From: Sphingomonas sp. PP-F2F-A104-K0414
GTDB lineage: Bacteria > Pseudomonadota > Alphaproteobacteria > Sphingomonadales > Sphingomonadaceae
Length of the DNA: 64,000 bases
Assembly: GCF_004340945.1 (NCBI RefSeq)
Contig: NZ_SLYD01000010.1
Span: forward strand, 1-64,000
Direction: 5' to 3'
In this document: piece after piece, positions 46,901 to 61,900 of the stretch
Position numbering within the stretch: the stretch's first letter is position 1
Layout: the number at the start of each line of letters is the position of its first letter
Notes under the pieces: generated by a model
Told to the model about the DNA's origin: nothing
Databases searched by the model: none
Seen by the model: only the letters and a program-made list of their open reading frames with translations
Made by a program: the position numbers and the translations under genes

Positions 46901-49900
46901 ACGGCGAGTACGCCGTCGCCGCCGTCGTCCCCCGCTGGGAAGCCCTGTTCGCCGAAGTCCTGTTCGACCGGCCGCCCCTGCCCCGCCCGACCAGACTCTT
47001 CCGAAGCTTCCTGCAAGGCGGCTTCGAATCCTCTACGCACCGCCGCGCGCACGACCGCAAGCGTGTCGACGTCATCGCCGCCAGCCATCACGACACCCTC
47101 GCCGCGCATGATTACAGCGAACTCGCCAAGCTCGGCATCCTGACCGTCCGCGACGGCGTGCGCTGGCATCTGATCGAACGCAAACCCGGCTGCTACGACT
47201 GGTCCAGCCTCGACCGCCAGCTAGACGCCGCAAAGGCGATCGGCACCGAAGTCATCTGGGACCTGCTCCATTACGGCTGGCCCGACGACATCGACATCTG
47301 GACGCCCGCCTTCGTCACGCGCTTTGCGGCCTTCGCCGCCGCCGCCGCGCGCCACATCGGCCCGGCCGCGCCAGGCGAGACGCGCTTCTACGCCCCGGTT
47401 AACGAGATCTCGTTCTTCGCCTGGGGCGGCGGCGACGCAGCCTATCTCAACCCGTTCGCGCACAGCCGCGGCTACGAACTCAAGGTCCAACTCGCCCGCG
47501 CCTCGATCGCCGCGATGGAAGCGATCCTCGCGATCGACCCCGCGGCAAGGTTCGTCCACGCCGACCCGGTCATCAACGTCATCACCGACCCCGCCCGCCC
47601 GAACGACGCCCCCGCCGCCGAAGGCCACCGCCTCGCGCAATACCAGGCCTGGGACATGATCGCGGGCAAGGCATGGCCCCAGATCGGCGGCCGCGCGCCA
47701 TTGCTCGATATCGTCGGCGTCAATTTCTACCACAACAACCAGTGGATCCACGGCGGCCCGCCGCTAGCCTACGACCACCCCCTCAGCCGCCCGCTCCACG
47801 CGATCCTCGCCGACGCCTACGCGCGCTATGGCCGCCCGATCTTCATCGCCGAAACCGGGATCGAGGGCAGCGCCCGCCCCGCGTGGCTTCGCATGATCCT
47901 GCGCGAGGTGAGGATCGCCCAATCACTCGGCGTGCCGGTCGAGGGAACATGCCTCTACCCGATCCTCGACCACCCCGGCTGGGACGACGACCGCTACTGT
48001 CCCAACGGCCTCCTCGCCTGCTCGCCGATCGTAAGCAACCGTATCCCACATGCCGCACTCGCAGACGTCATTCGGACTCGGCCACTTTTAGTAAATCCAG
48101 AGAGTGCCTGAACTAAAGCACGCTCGTATCTTCAAGGCAAACCTTCAGCATGTCTAGGTTTTTCAGCAAAAATCGAGTCTTGTGTAGCGGACTGCCGCCA
48201 GCTCTCTCGAAAGTATCAGATATACAATATTATCTAAGTCGACGCTTGGGTAGCTCAGCACAACTGCTCATGCTCCAGATTAAGAGGTAATTCCTATATT
48301 TTGTGAAATTTCACTTAAGCTGAATTTTGAACTCGAACGTCGAGATGGGTCGCATCGACACCTGCGATGTTCTGAGGACGGCAGATCGTAATTCCAGTAG
48401 CGCGCCACCTTTCGAATCAGCTTTCAATTCCTTTCTCGTAATAAGTATTACTCGAGCGGCTTCGGCTGCTTTGCAAGCGGAAGCCTTCTCTCGCTTACCC
48501 CACTCCAAAGCGACCGCTTCGCAACCCAGTGGGACGAGCGTTCAAGGCGCCAAACGACGCGTAAACAAACGTCTATTTGTCTTTGAACGCTGGATTAAAG
48601 TCTAACAGCGGACGGGGGCTTTCTACTAACAGCAGCCTGTTGGGCCCATGCCCCAAAGCCTGAACGAACGTCTGCTTACGATCATCGCCTTCCGAAAGCG
48701 GCCGGGCTGCAATCCACCAGTTTCACCGTAAATGCGGACAGTCCGCATGCACCTTATTACGCCGTATACTGTGAAAGCAGTGCGTTCTTGCCGCTTCAGG
48801 ATCCGCTGCCAGAACGTGGTGCGGTCCTCGATTGGAGAAGCTTTTTTCGCCTGTGGGTAGCGGGCGTCTTTGCCGAATAACCTCAACCAACCGGCCGCCA
48901 ATGCCCCTGCCTCCGCCACGACGTTTATGATAGAAGGCCACATGCTCAAGACGAGAATGAAGCGGGTCGCCGGTCGCGGCGTTCACGCGGTGCCGTGCCT
49001 TGCCGAGATCGAACCTCGATCGCGAACCTTTCCAACGAGGATCTGCTCGATTTGGCTGACATCTTCAAAGCCGAGCCCCGCCCGCCAATCGGGGATATGG
49101 CGTTCGCGGAAATGGCGCGTCGGAATATCAGTCTCTGAGCGCCCGTCGGGAACGGAGTAGCAGAATCCTATGCCCCACCGAGGCACATTGGTTGCGCAGA
49201 GGATTTCCCGCAACTTTACACGATCATAATAAGGCGACGACGCAGCGATGGTAGCGATTGGCACCCGGATCAATGAGATAGGAAATCTGGTCCGCGATGG
49301 CGGGGCCTTCTATCTGCGCCGCGCTGTTGGTGGGCGCTACGAGCTGGAACTGCACCGCACCCCCGTAAATCTGGCAGAAAAACGCGTACGGCTCATCGGC
49401 ACATTGGTTGGCCCAGATCTGGTAAACGCTGACGGCGTTGGGCCAGCTTAGTGAGCCAGACATTTGTCCTGTTCAGTCGTCAGCCACTTGCCGCAATTCC
49501 GATTCATCCTGACTCATTGCCGTTGCGCACAAACCACGAACAGCCATCATCCCAGCCATGGAACAGCGGATTATTCACGCCTGCGGTCATGAGCAGGGTC
49601 ATTACCTCACGGGCTTCGACAGCCAGCAGGAACGCAAAGCCAAGTGGCTGAAGACGACGACCTGTCGAGACTGCTTCGTTGCGGAAAAGCGAGCAGCGGA
49701 AGCCGCTGCGGCAGCGTTGAGCAACGCTGCTGTCTCCCACCTCGATCTTCCCCTGTTAACCGGCAGCGATCGTCAAATCAGCTGGGCGTCGACAATTAGG
49801 ACCAAGCGGCTCGCAGCACTAACCAACCCTAACAGCGACGCCGACTGTTCCGCTTGTCTTCAGGTAACTGACGCCAAATGGTGGATCGATCGCCGCGATC

Positions 49901-52900
49901 TGACGGACGTCGATCTGATGGCGGCAGCGGCGCAGGCACCAGACCTCCAAAGCGCCACCGTGGTCACGGCGTCGATTACGGATATGCCTCGGACAGCATG
50001 ATCATTCCGCCGGCGCCATCGCGACGACCAACCTGGCGAAGACGTTGCCGTCGATAGCACGAACTCAAACGCGATATCGTTTACGTGCCCACTTCTCGAG
50101 CTTCTAGCCAGTGCGAACCGTACCTCTGACGGCTCAGTGCTTTTAGGGTATACCCCCAGTGGACCTCTTTAATCGGGTTCGTTTTACGTCAAAAGTTTAC
50201 GCATAAAAATCTGGTCAAGCTGCTCGGTTGGTCCGGCTTAAGCCTTGACCAAGAAGGACCATACGGCACCCGTTCAAACGGCACCGCAGTAGGCATTGTA
50301 CGTGGCATCAGGGGTTTCTGAACTTGATCGAACCAGAGCTAAATTCGTGCGTCTGGATTCTCAAAAAGGATGGTGGATCGAGAAACTGAGATAGAAGGGG
50401 AAAACCGGTCTAGCGCCATCCGCCGCCACCTACGACATTGTGCATCACTGATTGTGCTTCTAGATGCATCCAATGAAACGCCGGGCTCGCCCACTCTCCA
50501 AGATATTGCATTCTATGGCGTTTCTCGTCCTGGCGGTGATCTTGCTGGTCCGGCTTGGCCCGCTCTGCGAGACGATGGCGATGGCCGCGCCTCCGGCTGC
50601 ATCCGCGATGGTGGACTGCGCCAGCAAATCAGCAGGCGCTCCCATCAAAAAGGCCCCTGCGTCGGCCTGCGCCATACCGTGCGTTGCTGTTGCCGGCGAA
50701 ACCGTCGAGCATATCGAGCTGGTTCCGTCCTCCCGTCTATCGCCTTGGCCGGCTCCACAGACCGGCCTTTTGGGCATGGCATACGCTCCGGCCACGCCCC
50801 CTCCGCAAACCGTGTGACGTCAAACACCATCACACGTAAATTTCGGAGAATATCATGACCAAGTTCAAGCTCATCAGCGCTGCCTTCGCCCTCACCCTGT
50901 CGACTGGCGCATTCGCCGCTGTCGCCAATTGCTGCGCCGACATGGCGTGCTGCAAGGACGGTGCGGACTGCTGCAAGGATAGCGCAAAAGCCAAGGCTGC
51001 GGACTGCTGCGATAATGCCAAGGGCGGCATGAAGCACGGTTAAAAGCTGGATAGGGGCGGGCAACCGTCCCTATTTTCTAGTCTACGTCTACTCGGCGCG
51101 GCACGCCGTCCCGCCACGGTCGCTGCGACGAGCGAAGAGTTACCCTCAGGGTTGAGGCTCTTCCCCGAACCGCATCCATCGTTCGTCCCATCTCGCGCGC
51201 GATTACCGCCAGAGTCTGTTTGGCCCCGATACGCTGACGAAGCTCGGCGTCATCATCATCGGTCCAAGACGTTCCACGTCGAGCGGTCAGCCCAAAAACT
51301 CCTCGATCAGGAGCAATCCCAAAAACCCGATGAAAAACATCGCGCTGATAAGCGGGGTGTCTGGCTTCTCATGCGCTTCGACCAACAGCTCTTCCGTCAC
51401 GAGGTAGAGCAGCGCCATCAGACCGAAACTGAGAAACCCGGCGATGACGACGGGCGGAAACGTTGCAACGGGAGTCGCTATCGCCGCACCGATCGGCAGC
51501 AACAACGCGATCCCCATCGTAATTCCGATGATCCGCGCCTTGGACTTGATCGTCTCGCCCAACTCGGTCGTCACGGTCAGTCCGAGAAACAGCACCTCCA
51601 ACGTCAACGCGATCGTCAGCAACACGCCGGCCTTCCCGCCAGCGACGAACGCCAACCCGAGAACTAGCCCGTCGATCAGGATATCCACTGCGACCGCGCC
51701 CAACATAGCGATCGGTCCACTGGCGCGACCCTCAAGGGCTTTGAGTGACAGCATCACGACTATACCAAGCGCGCCGCCTGTGAATGTCGCGATCGGTGAA
51801 CCTTCGTGCATCACTTGGGGCAGGATCTCGGCTGCCGCTGCGGCGAACACGACGCCTGCCGCCAAGTGCTGCATAGCGCTTACGAAGGCATCGCTTGGCC
51901 GTCTCGATACCGCGAATAGCGAGCCGATCAGTACGGCGACGACGGGAATGAGCGTGAAAGCAACGGCCTGCATAGCTTAAGCCCTCACGCTGTCATGAGC
52001 CGAAGGCGGCAGTTCGATGTGTTTCCCTGATGGAGCTGGCAACTCGCGCCGTCCGAAACGAGCGTAGAGCGTCGGCAGCACGAACAAGGTGAGCAACGTT
52101 GCGGATATCAGGCCACCAATGACGACGGTCGCCAACGGCTTTTGCACCTCGGCTCCAGCACCATGACCAAGTGCCATCGGAACGAAGCCAAGCGACGCAA
52201 CGAGCGCCGTCATCGCAACCGGCCGGAGCCGCGCCAGAGCGCCTTGATGCGCCGCTACCGCACGATCAATGCCTTGCCGCATCAGATCATGGATGGACGA
52301 CACCATGACCAGCCCGTTGAGAACCGCGACACCTGATAACGCGATGAAGCCGACTGCCGCTGAAATGGAAAACGGCATGCCTCTTAGCACCAGCGCAAGG
52401 ATGCCTCCGACCAACGCCAGCGGAACGCCGGTAAACACGATCAACGCATCCCTGACGGAGCCTAGCGCGCCGTAGAGCAGGAACATGATGACCACGAAAC
52501 AGATCGGCACCACAACGCTGAGCCGATCGCGGGCGGATGCAAGGTTCTCGAACTGACCGCCCCATTCGAGATACGTGCCGGGCGGCAATTTCACCTGAGC
52601 GTCGATGGCTGACCGGGCATCACCCACGACACCGGCCACGTCTCGATCGCGCACGTTGGCCTGCACCACGACACGCCGCTTGCCGTTCTCGCGACTGATC
52701 TGGTTGGGACCATCGACCACCGAGATATCCGCCACGGTCGATAGCGGTACGAAGCCGCCACTGCCGGTCGGCACCGGGACCTGAGCAACCGCCGTCAGAT
52801 CGGATCTTGAGCTTTCCGCCATCCGGATCACGACGGGGAAGCGACGATCGCCTTCAAAGATCACACCAGCCTGTCGGCCGCCAATGGCTGTGGCAACCGT

Positions 52901-55900
52901 GTCCTGCACGTCACCCGCCGTTACCCCGACACGGGACATGGCGGTGCGGTTCGGCCGAATATCGAGCATCGGCAAACCTTCGGTTTGTTCAACCCGCACG
53001 TCTGCTGCACCCCGCGTCTTTCGAAGGATGCCGGCGATCCGATCTGCGGTCGCGTTCATCTCGCCAAAGTCATCGCCAAAGACCTTGATCGCGATGTCGC
53101 CGCGCACGCCCGCGATCAGCTCGTTGAACCGCATCTGGATCGGCTGCGTGATCTCATAGGCGTTGCCCGGCAGGGTGGAGAGACGCTTTTCCAGCCGCTC
53201 CACCAGCTCTCCCTTGGACAGGCCGGGGTCGGGCCACTCCTTCTTCGGCTTCAGGATGACGAAGGTGTCGGTCGCGTTAGGCGGCATTGGGTCCGATGCG
53301 ATTTCGGACGTGCCGGTGCGGGAGAAGGCGAAACGGACCTCAGGGGCCTTGGCGAGTGCCTTTTCCACCTGGAATTGCATGGCCTGGCTCTGATCGACCG
53401 ATGTGCCGGGGATGCGGACCGCCTGAACGAGAATGTTGCCCTCATCGAGCTGCGGCAAGAACTCCTGCCCCAATGTCGTGAAAGCAGCCCCGGCGAGTGC
53501 CAGCGCACCGATCGCGACGCCGATAGTGAGGGTGGGTCGGCGCATTGCCGCATCGAGTCCCGGCTCATAGCGCTGCCGTAGGAACGTGACGACGCGGCTT
53601 TCCTTTTCCTCAACCCGTTTGCTGAGCCAGATCGCAATCGCTGCCGGTATGAAGGTCAGCGACAGGATGAAGGCGAACACCAGAGCGATGATGACTGTCA
53701 GCGCCATCGGCTCGAACATCTTGCCTTCGACACCCGTGAAGGTGAGCAACGGCGCATAGACAAGGATGATGATAGCCTGCCCGTACAGCGATGGCCGGAT
53801 CATCTCGCGCGCCGATGCGGCGACAATCCCGAGACGTTGCTCGATCGTCAGCACGTCATCGCGACCATGCTGCGCCTCGCCCAAACGCCGTAATGCGTTC
53901 TCCACGATAATGACCGCGCCATCCACGATCAGACCAAAGTCGAGCGCGCCAAGGCTCATCAGATTGGCCGAAACACCCGCCTTCAACATGCCGATGCTGG
54001 TCAACAGCATCGTGATCGGAATGACGCAGGCCGCGATCAACGCCGCACGGAAATTGCCAAGCAGGGCAAACAGAACGACGATCACCAGCACCGCACCCTC
54101 GGCAAGGTTGCGGGCAACCGTGGCGATCGTGGAGTTCACCAGCTCGGTCCGGTTCATAACCGGCTTCACGACAACATCGACCGGTAACGAGCGGCCGATC
54201 TGCGTCAGCCGTTCGGCAACGCCCGTCGACACCGTGCGGCTATTCTCCCCGATCCGCATGACTGCGGTCCCAACGACGACCTCATGACCGTTTTCCGACG
54301 CCGATCCCATGCGTAGCGCCTGCCCGGTGCGAACGGTCGCGATCTGGTTGAGCAGTATTGGAACGCTCTCGCGGGTGGCAACGACGGTACGGGCCAGCTC
54401 GTCGGCGTTGCGGACACGCCCATCCGATCGAACCGCCAACCCTTCGCCGTTGCGGTTGACCACGCCAGCGCCCGCGCTGGTATTGCTGCGCTGTAGGGCG
54501 GTGGTGAGATCCTGAAGCGTTAGCCGCATTGCCGCCATGCGCTGTATGTCCGGAATAACGAGATATTCCTTGGTGTAGCCACCAAGGGAGTCGACGCCAG
54601 CAAGCCCGGCCGTGCTTTTGAGCTGCGGCGTGACGATCCAATCCTGCACGGTGCGCAGATATGTCGCCTTGTCGGCGTCGCTGACGAGGTGATCCCCCTC
54701 GGGGGTGATATAGCTGGCATCGCGTTGCAGGCCAGGTTCCCCGTTGCGATGATGGACCTGATCCAGCTCGCGGTATTCGACGGTCCACATGAAGATATCG
54801 CCAAGGCCCGTGGCGATCGGCCCCATCTCGGGGTTCACACCTTCGGGAAGGTCTTCCTCTGCGGTTCGCAGGCGTTCCGCGACCTGCGCCCGCGCAAAGT
54901 AGATATCGGTCTTTTCACCGAAAACCGCTGTGATCTGGGCAAAGCCATTGCGGCTTAGCGAGCGGGTATATTCAAGACCGGGAATGCCCGCGAGCGCGGT
55001 TTCGACCGTGAACGCAACCTGCTTCTCGATCTGATCGGGGGAGAGGGCAGGAGCAACGACGTTGATCTGCACCTGGTTGTTGGTGATGTCGGGTACGGCG
55101 TCGATCGGAAGCTGACGCAGCGCGCCAATCCCGAGCAATGCAGCCGCGATAGTGAGAAGCAGGACGAGCCAGCGCTTCTCGACGGAGAGGGTGACGATGC
55201 GACCGATCATGGCTCAGTCCTCATCCCCGCCCGCACCCTTGCCGAGTTCGGCTTTGAGCGTGAAGCTGTTGGTGGAAGCGATGCGCTCCGAGCCGGTAAG
55301 GCCTGCCGTTACGGTGACTTGCCCGCCATTAGTGCGGCCAAGCGTCACCGGAATTGCCCGGAAACCTGTCGCGGTGCGGACGAACACAAACGACTTGTCC
55401 TCGATCATCTGCACTGCGGCCGATGGTACAGCAACGGTACGGTCCCCGGTCGCAGGAACGAGGATCGATACGTTGACCGTCTCACCAACGCGCCATGTGC
55501 TGCCGGCGTTGTCGAGGGTGGCGATCACCGGCACCAATCGCGTCGTCTCGTCCAGAATGGGGGACACGAACGTAACACGCCCCTCCTGACGCCGCCCCGG
55601 TGCCGTTACTTCGACACGCACGCCGGGTTTCACCCGACCGGCATCGGTGGGGACGAGTGATGTGGTGACAGTGACCTTCGACAGATTGGCGACGCGGAAC
55701 AGCTCTGCATCGGCCGCGACGGCTTGCCCGAGGGTGGCCGATCGCGCGATCACTTGGCCGGCGATCGGCGAACGAACCGCGATGCGGTTGAGCGCACCGC
55801 CTCCGCTGCCCGTCGCTGACAACTGCTGCTGCGCGAGGCGAAGGGCAATACTGGCCTCCGTCGCTGCCGTCCGCGCTGCAACCAGATCCTGCTCCGGCGA

Positions 55901-58900
55901 AACGCGTTCGGCAAACAGGCGCTGTTCGCGGCGAAGGTTCGATTGGGCGAGTGCGGAACGCGCGCGCGCGGCCTCTACCTCCGCTTTCAGTGATGCCGCT
56001 TCCCGGCTTTCGATGATAGCCAGCGGGTCTCCCCGGCTGACTGACTGCCCGAGATTGCGGGTGAGGGAAACGAGCCGACCGCCTACGGAGGTGGACACGA
56101 CCTGCACGCCTTGAGGATCACCCTCGATCGTTGCCGATAGCTCGATCGCTCCGGCCACGCCGCCTACTGTAGGTCGCGTAACCTCTATCCCGGCATCCGC
56201 GATCTGCTGCGCGGACAGGGTGACGATATCCTTTGGACCCTCCTTGGCTTCGCCGGCCTCGGCACCTTCGGTCTTCTCGGCTCCGGCCTTCTCACCGGCC
56301 TCGCTGTTGCTACCCCCGCCGCACCCGGCAAGGAGGATAGCCAGGGTCACAGGCGCGAGCGCCCGTATGATGATCTTCGTCATTAATTGGTTTCCTCGGG
56401 CGAGGGCGCTGCGGCAACGAGCCGTTCGAGGCGTGCCTTGGCGTCGTGATAGGTGGCGAGCGCATCGATCGCGGCGGTTCGTGTTTCGGACAGGGTACGT
56501 TCGGCATCGAGCAAATCGAGCTGCCCAAACTTGCCCTCCCGGTAGCCTATCCGGGCAATACGAGCGGCTTCGCTTGCCGATGCCAATGCCGGCCCGCTGG
56601 CGTTACGAGCGGTCGTCGCGGCATTCGCGACGTTTGCCTGTGCGCTTGCGATATCCTGCGCGGTATCCAGCTCGGCGACGCGACGTAGCGCCTGCGCCTG
56701 ATCGGTCTGCGCCCGCGCCTGCGCCACTGCCGCCTTGCCGTTGTTGAACAGCGGAAACGGGATCGACACCCCGAACACCGCTGCCACGTCGTTCGTAGCC
56801 TCAAGCCGGCGTGCGCTGGCGCTGAGTGTCACGTCGGGAATGCGTTGCGACCTGGCAAGCCGCACCTGTGCCTCTGCCGTTGTCACGTCTGCGCGGGTCG
56901 CTGCCAATGCCAACGTCCCTGCGGTCTCGATCGGCCGTGCCGGACCAAAGCCCTCGACGCGATTGAACCACGCCAAGTCCAACGGTCCCGTGAGGGGTTG
57001 GCTGATCCGTCGGGCAAGATTACTTTGCGCGACCTCGGCAAGCCGCTCTGCGCGCTCCACAGCCGTCTCCGCGTTGATCCGCAATACATCGGCGCGCTGC
57101 TGTTCGAGCGGTGATGCTCGCCCCGCTTGAACGCGGACGCCGGCTGCGCGCGATGCTTCGCGGGCGATACCGGCCTGCTCGCGCGCGGTCACCAGTCGGC
57201 GTTCCGCTGCGGTCGCCTCGATGTAGAGCTGCGTGATGGCAAGCCGTAGATCGGCCGCGGCCAACGCCGTGCCTATCCTCGCTCGATTACCAATCGCATC
57301 TGCGACAGCGATCCGTGCCGATCGTTTTCCACCCAGTTCGATCGGTAGTGCCAGACCTGCCGTTGTCTCGGCGCTGCGAAGGCCCCGATATTGACCGCTG
57401 CCGGCAATGTTCTCGGTCTCGGCGACGATCGACGGGTTAGGGCGGTAGCCGGCAACCGTGCGGCCTGCCTCTGCTGCCCGGACGCCTGCTGTGGCAGCCT
57501 CAAGGCTGGGGGCGGTCGCTCCGGCAAGTAAAAGCGCCTGATCAAGGGTGAGCGGGGGACTGGTCGATGTGGGATCGGCTGACTGCGCTTGCGCGATCGA
57601 CGCGCACGACGCCACGGCCAATAAGGCCGCAATAAAACGGTGCATGGGTAATGGACTCCTGACGAACCTTGGGCGTCCGCACGGGCTTTCCCGACGGAAT
57701 TAGGCGTTGGTCAGGCTTGGGGAGGACGTAGGGCTGGGTCCGACGCTGCCGGGGCCTTGGGCGCATTGCGCCACACCGATGCAGTCATACGAACGCTGCT
57801 GGCTGGTCCGGTTGAATCGGACGCGATCGGCACGCCGACATGATGGCCGTGGCAACCGCCATGATGGTGAGGATATGCCTTGTCGGCGTCTGCCGGCACT
57901 TGGTCGGCATCGCCGTCGCAATGATCGAGGGAGCTGACCGCTGTGGTATCAACGCACGTCACGCCTTCGGTCGCATGCGCGACTGATCCAAGCCCGAGCA
58001 TAAGCACGAGCATGAAACTGAGGAACATGGCGGAAAGGCGGTGCATCGGCCCGCGCCTTAGCAGCTTACCGACTGCCATGTAACGACTGCTGGTAAGTAG
58101 CGGGGGCGGGTGAGGGCTCGCTACGCATTTCGGCGCGCGCCTGCCGCATGATCTGAAAACCGCCCGATATTCCCAACACCGCCATCAAGGCGGCGACGGC
58201 AAGATCAGGCCACGCACTGTTGAGGCCGAACACGCCGCCTGCGGCCAGTACGACGGCGATGTTGCCGATCGCGTCATTGCGCGAGCAAATCCATACCGAC
58301 CTCATGTTCGCATCACCGCTTCGGAAGCGGTACAGCATGACCGCGACCACAAGGTTCGCGATCAGCGCGGCGATGCCGACTACGCCCATAATTTCGGCAT
58401 GGGGCGTTGCGTCGTGGAGCGCACCCCATCCCGCTGCGAACAGGACATAGACGCCTAGCAAAGCAAGCGTCGCCCCCTTCAACATCGCAGCGCGTGCGCG
58501 CCAGGCTATCGCCATCCCGGCAACGCCAAGACTGATTGCGTAGTTCGCAGTATCCCCGAAAAAGTCGAGCGCGTCGGCTTGCAGGGCCTTCGATCCACCC
58601 GTGATGCCGGCCGCAATTTCGATAACGAACATGCCGCCATTGATGGCGAGCGCGATCCATAGCGCGCGCCGCCACTTGGGGTCGTTGAGAGTACCCGCCT
58701 TGTCGGACGCGCAGCTTGTGCAGGCCATGTTCGCCACCTCGATAGAATCGATCTGACAGCCTATATGCACCCTCTAGTCGCTAGAGGGTCAAGCGTTGTG
58801 TCTGAGAAACTTACGATCGGAAAACTGGCCGGTGCGACGGGCACGAAGGTCGAGACGATCCGCTACTATGAGCAGATTGGCTTACTGCCCGCACCTGCGC

Positions 58901-61900
58901 GATCGGCGAGTAACTATCGGACCTATGAGGGCGCGCATCTGCGCCGCCTGTCCTTCATTCGGCGTGCGCGGGATCTTGGCTTTTCAATCGATCAGGTACG
59001 CGAGCTTATGGGGCTGGCCGATCGGCGCGATCAGTCCTGCATCGCCGTCGATGTCGTTGCCAACCAACACCGCGACGCGATCAGGCGCAAAATCGTAGAC
59101 CTCACCGCGCTTGCTGGTGAACTCGACGCGCTGATAGATTCCTGTAGCCGCAACACCGTCGCCGACTGCCGGATCATCGAGGCACTTGCTCCTTCTGCAT
59201 AGTATCTCGCTGCTAACCCGATTTCCTGCAAAGGATCGTAGATCGTAGATCGGAGATACAGTGGGGATAATGCCAAGCCTTCTGTTCACTTAGTCCTAGT
59301 AAAATCCCCTCCGCCGTCCGGTGCGACAAGATGCCCGGATGCTTTGTCAATGACGTAAGCCGCGAGCCCTCCAGCGACTTGTAGCTGACCGTCTTTGTAG
59401 ATCGCTGGCTGCTTATTGTTAGGATAGATGAATGGCTTTCCACCGCCTTGCGTGAGAACCCGAGTATTATTCAAAAGGAAGCTATCGCCGTTACGTTCGA
59501 TCGTCATGGTATCCTTGACGACATTAACTTGAGCGCCGGAGAAGCCATTCTCGTGGCTTGTTTTGCCTCGTTCCCATTTGCCGACATATTCGCTGCCTGA
59601 CTGTCCGCAGGCGGTCATTACCAACAGCACAGGTGAGATCATCCAACGCCGCTTCATTTTTCGTCTCCTCGGGAAGGATTCAACGCCGCAAGATAACGTC
59701 GTCTCCTGATATCGGCTATCGGCAATCGACATTACACCGTTGAGCGGCGCTGGCAGGCCATACAATCCCTGCCAAAAAGCCTCTCGGCAATCTGGGCTAT
59801 CGAGACAATCTCATCAGTCACGAATGGCGGACTATTGAGGTTTGCGGCTAACACGGCGTTCTCGAAAAGGAAGGGCCAGTGAGAAAGCGGGCGTCGTTCA
59901 GTCGGCCCCGCCCTCATCTACGGCGCATTTCTCGAAATCTGTTCCCGAAATCATTTTCACGAAATGGTCTCGCGGAGATGGAGTTTCGGGAAAGCCAAGG
60001 TGGCTGCGATAGGTCCGCCGGGACACCCACGCTCGACAGCCCCCCTGCCCGCTCCGCGACAGACCGAGACATTGATCGATTTAGGGTCGGTGTTTTTCAG
60101 GTATACCCTCTGCGTTCCTACTCTGGCCGGTCCGATTTCCGCCAAAAAGGGACATTAAGAATTTAGCTCGGATTGGCCCTTTGGTCCGCCTGGAGTCCTA
60201 ACCAAGGAGGACCAAACGGCACCCTACCAAACGGCACCGATGAAGCTTCATTGAGGGTTGAAGCTCTTCCTTCTGTCCGCTCGCAAGGCAGTGTCGGCGC
60301 GTTGCAGTTCACTGCTGGCGACCGTCCCACAAACGATGGTATTTCGGGATTATGGAAGGAGATCGGTTAGCCTGTTCCACCTGAGGCATCGGGAGCCGCC
60401 TTGGGGTCGGGATCCTGTGCCTTGCCTGTCGCGGGTGCCGCCTTGTGGCTCGGCATAGCGATGAGATAGGCGACGATCGCGTTGACGTCCTTCTCGGCCA
60501 CCGGAGCCTTGTACACTTCGCGCATCTTGGTGACGGTCGCCTTCCACTGATCCGCCGATAGCGCAGGCTGGGTCAGCGCCATGCTGGCCGAGTGGCACGA
60601 AGTGCAGTTGGCGTTGATGACGTCGGCGTGCGGACCATCGGGGTAGGTAACGTCATCGACCGGCAGGTCGACGCTGGTCGAGGCGAGCGAAAAGCCGCGG
60701 GCTGAGACGCTGGTGGGCGGTGCCGGCTCGGATGTCTCGGAGATCGGGGCAGGCGCCTTGCGGCTGCTCGGCGCCCCGATCGAGACGAGGATAATACCGG
60801 TCAGGCCGATCAGGCCAGCGGCCATGATGCCGGTAGACGGGGTCTTCATGCTACTCGCTCCTCAGGCCGCGATGATGGTGGTGGTTTCGATGTTGCCGCG
60901 CATGAACCCGCCCGGGTTCCAGATCGGCTTCATCGGCTGGGCGACCCCATTGGTGTTCCAGCAGCGCACCATGATCGGGTTGGGACCGCGTCTCAGCGGC
61001 ACGCGACCATCCCACCGACGGAAGCTGTACCTGCCCTCGTCCACTCCGAGCGTCGTCTTGTACCAAGTGCGCCCACCATCCGACGAGACATCGACCTTGG
61101 CGACGCCGCAATCGCCGCCCATCGCGATGCCGCCGACCGGGATCGACGCCTCATAGGCGATCGCCTGGCCATCGGGCAGGCTGGTCATCCAGCTGCGCGG
61201 GATCATGCGATTGATCGGCACGGTCGGGAAGTCCTTGGCACCGGGCGCGACATTCGCGCCGGGTGTCGCCGGTATCTTGTAGGCCTTGGCCATCCAATAC
61301 TGGTCGTCAAGGCCGGGCAGTACCTCGATCGCGTTCAGCATCTTGACCCAGTAGGTCGAATACCAGCCCGGGACGATCAGCCGGCAGGGAAAGCCGTTGA
61401 GGAGCGGCAGCTGCTCGCCGTTCATGCCGAAGGCGATCATCACTTCGCCGTCGCGGGCATGGTCGATGTCGAGCGCCTTCTCGAAGTCAGGGGCGTCCGC
61501 CACAACCGGCTGATCGAGCGCGCCAAAGCGCACCTGTACCGCGCCTGCCTTGACCCCCGCGAGGTCCAGCACGTCGCGCAGGCGCACGCCGAGCCATTTG
61601 GCATTGCCCATCGCGCCGTTGCCCCATTGCGCGCCGGCGACCCGGGGCTGGAACAGCCCACGGCTGTTGCCCGAACACTGGTTGACCGCCGCCATCTCGA
61701 CCCGCGGCAGGCGCAGCAGTTGGGCGAGGCTAATCGACAGCGGTCGGTTGACGTGGCCGAAGACGTTGAGGCGGAAGCTCTCGACGTCGATCGAGGTTGG
61801 AATGTCGGCCCAGTGCCAGCGAACGAAGAACTGGTCGTTGGGCGTGAACACCGACTTGTCGAACACGTCCATCGGCGTCTCCAACAGCGGAGGATGGATG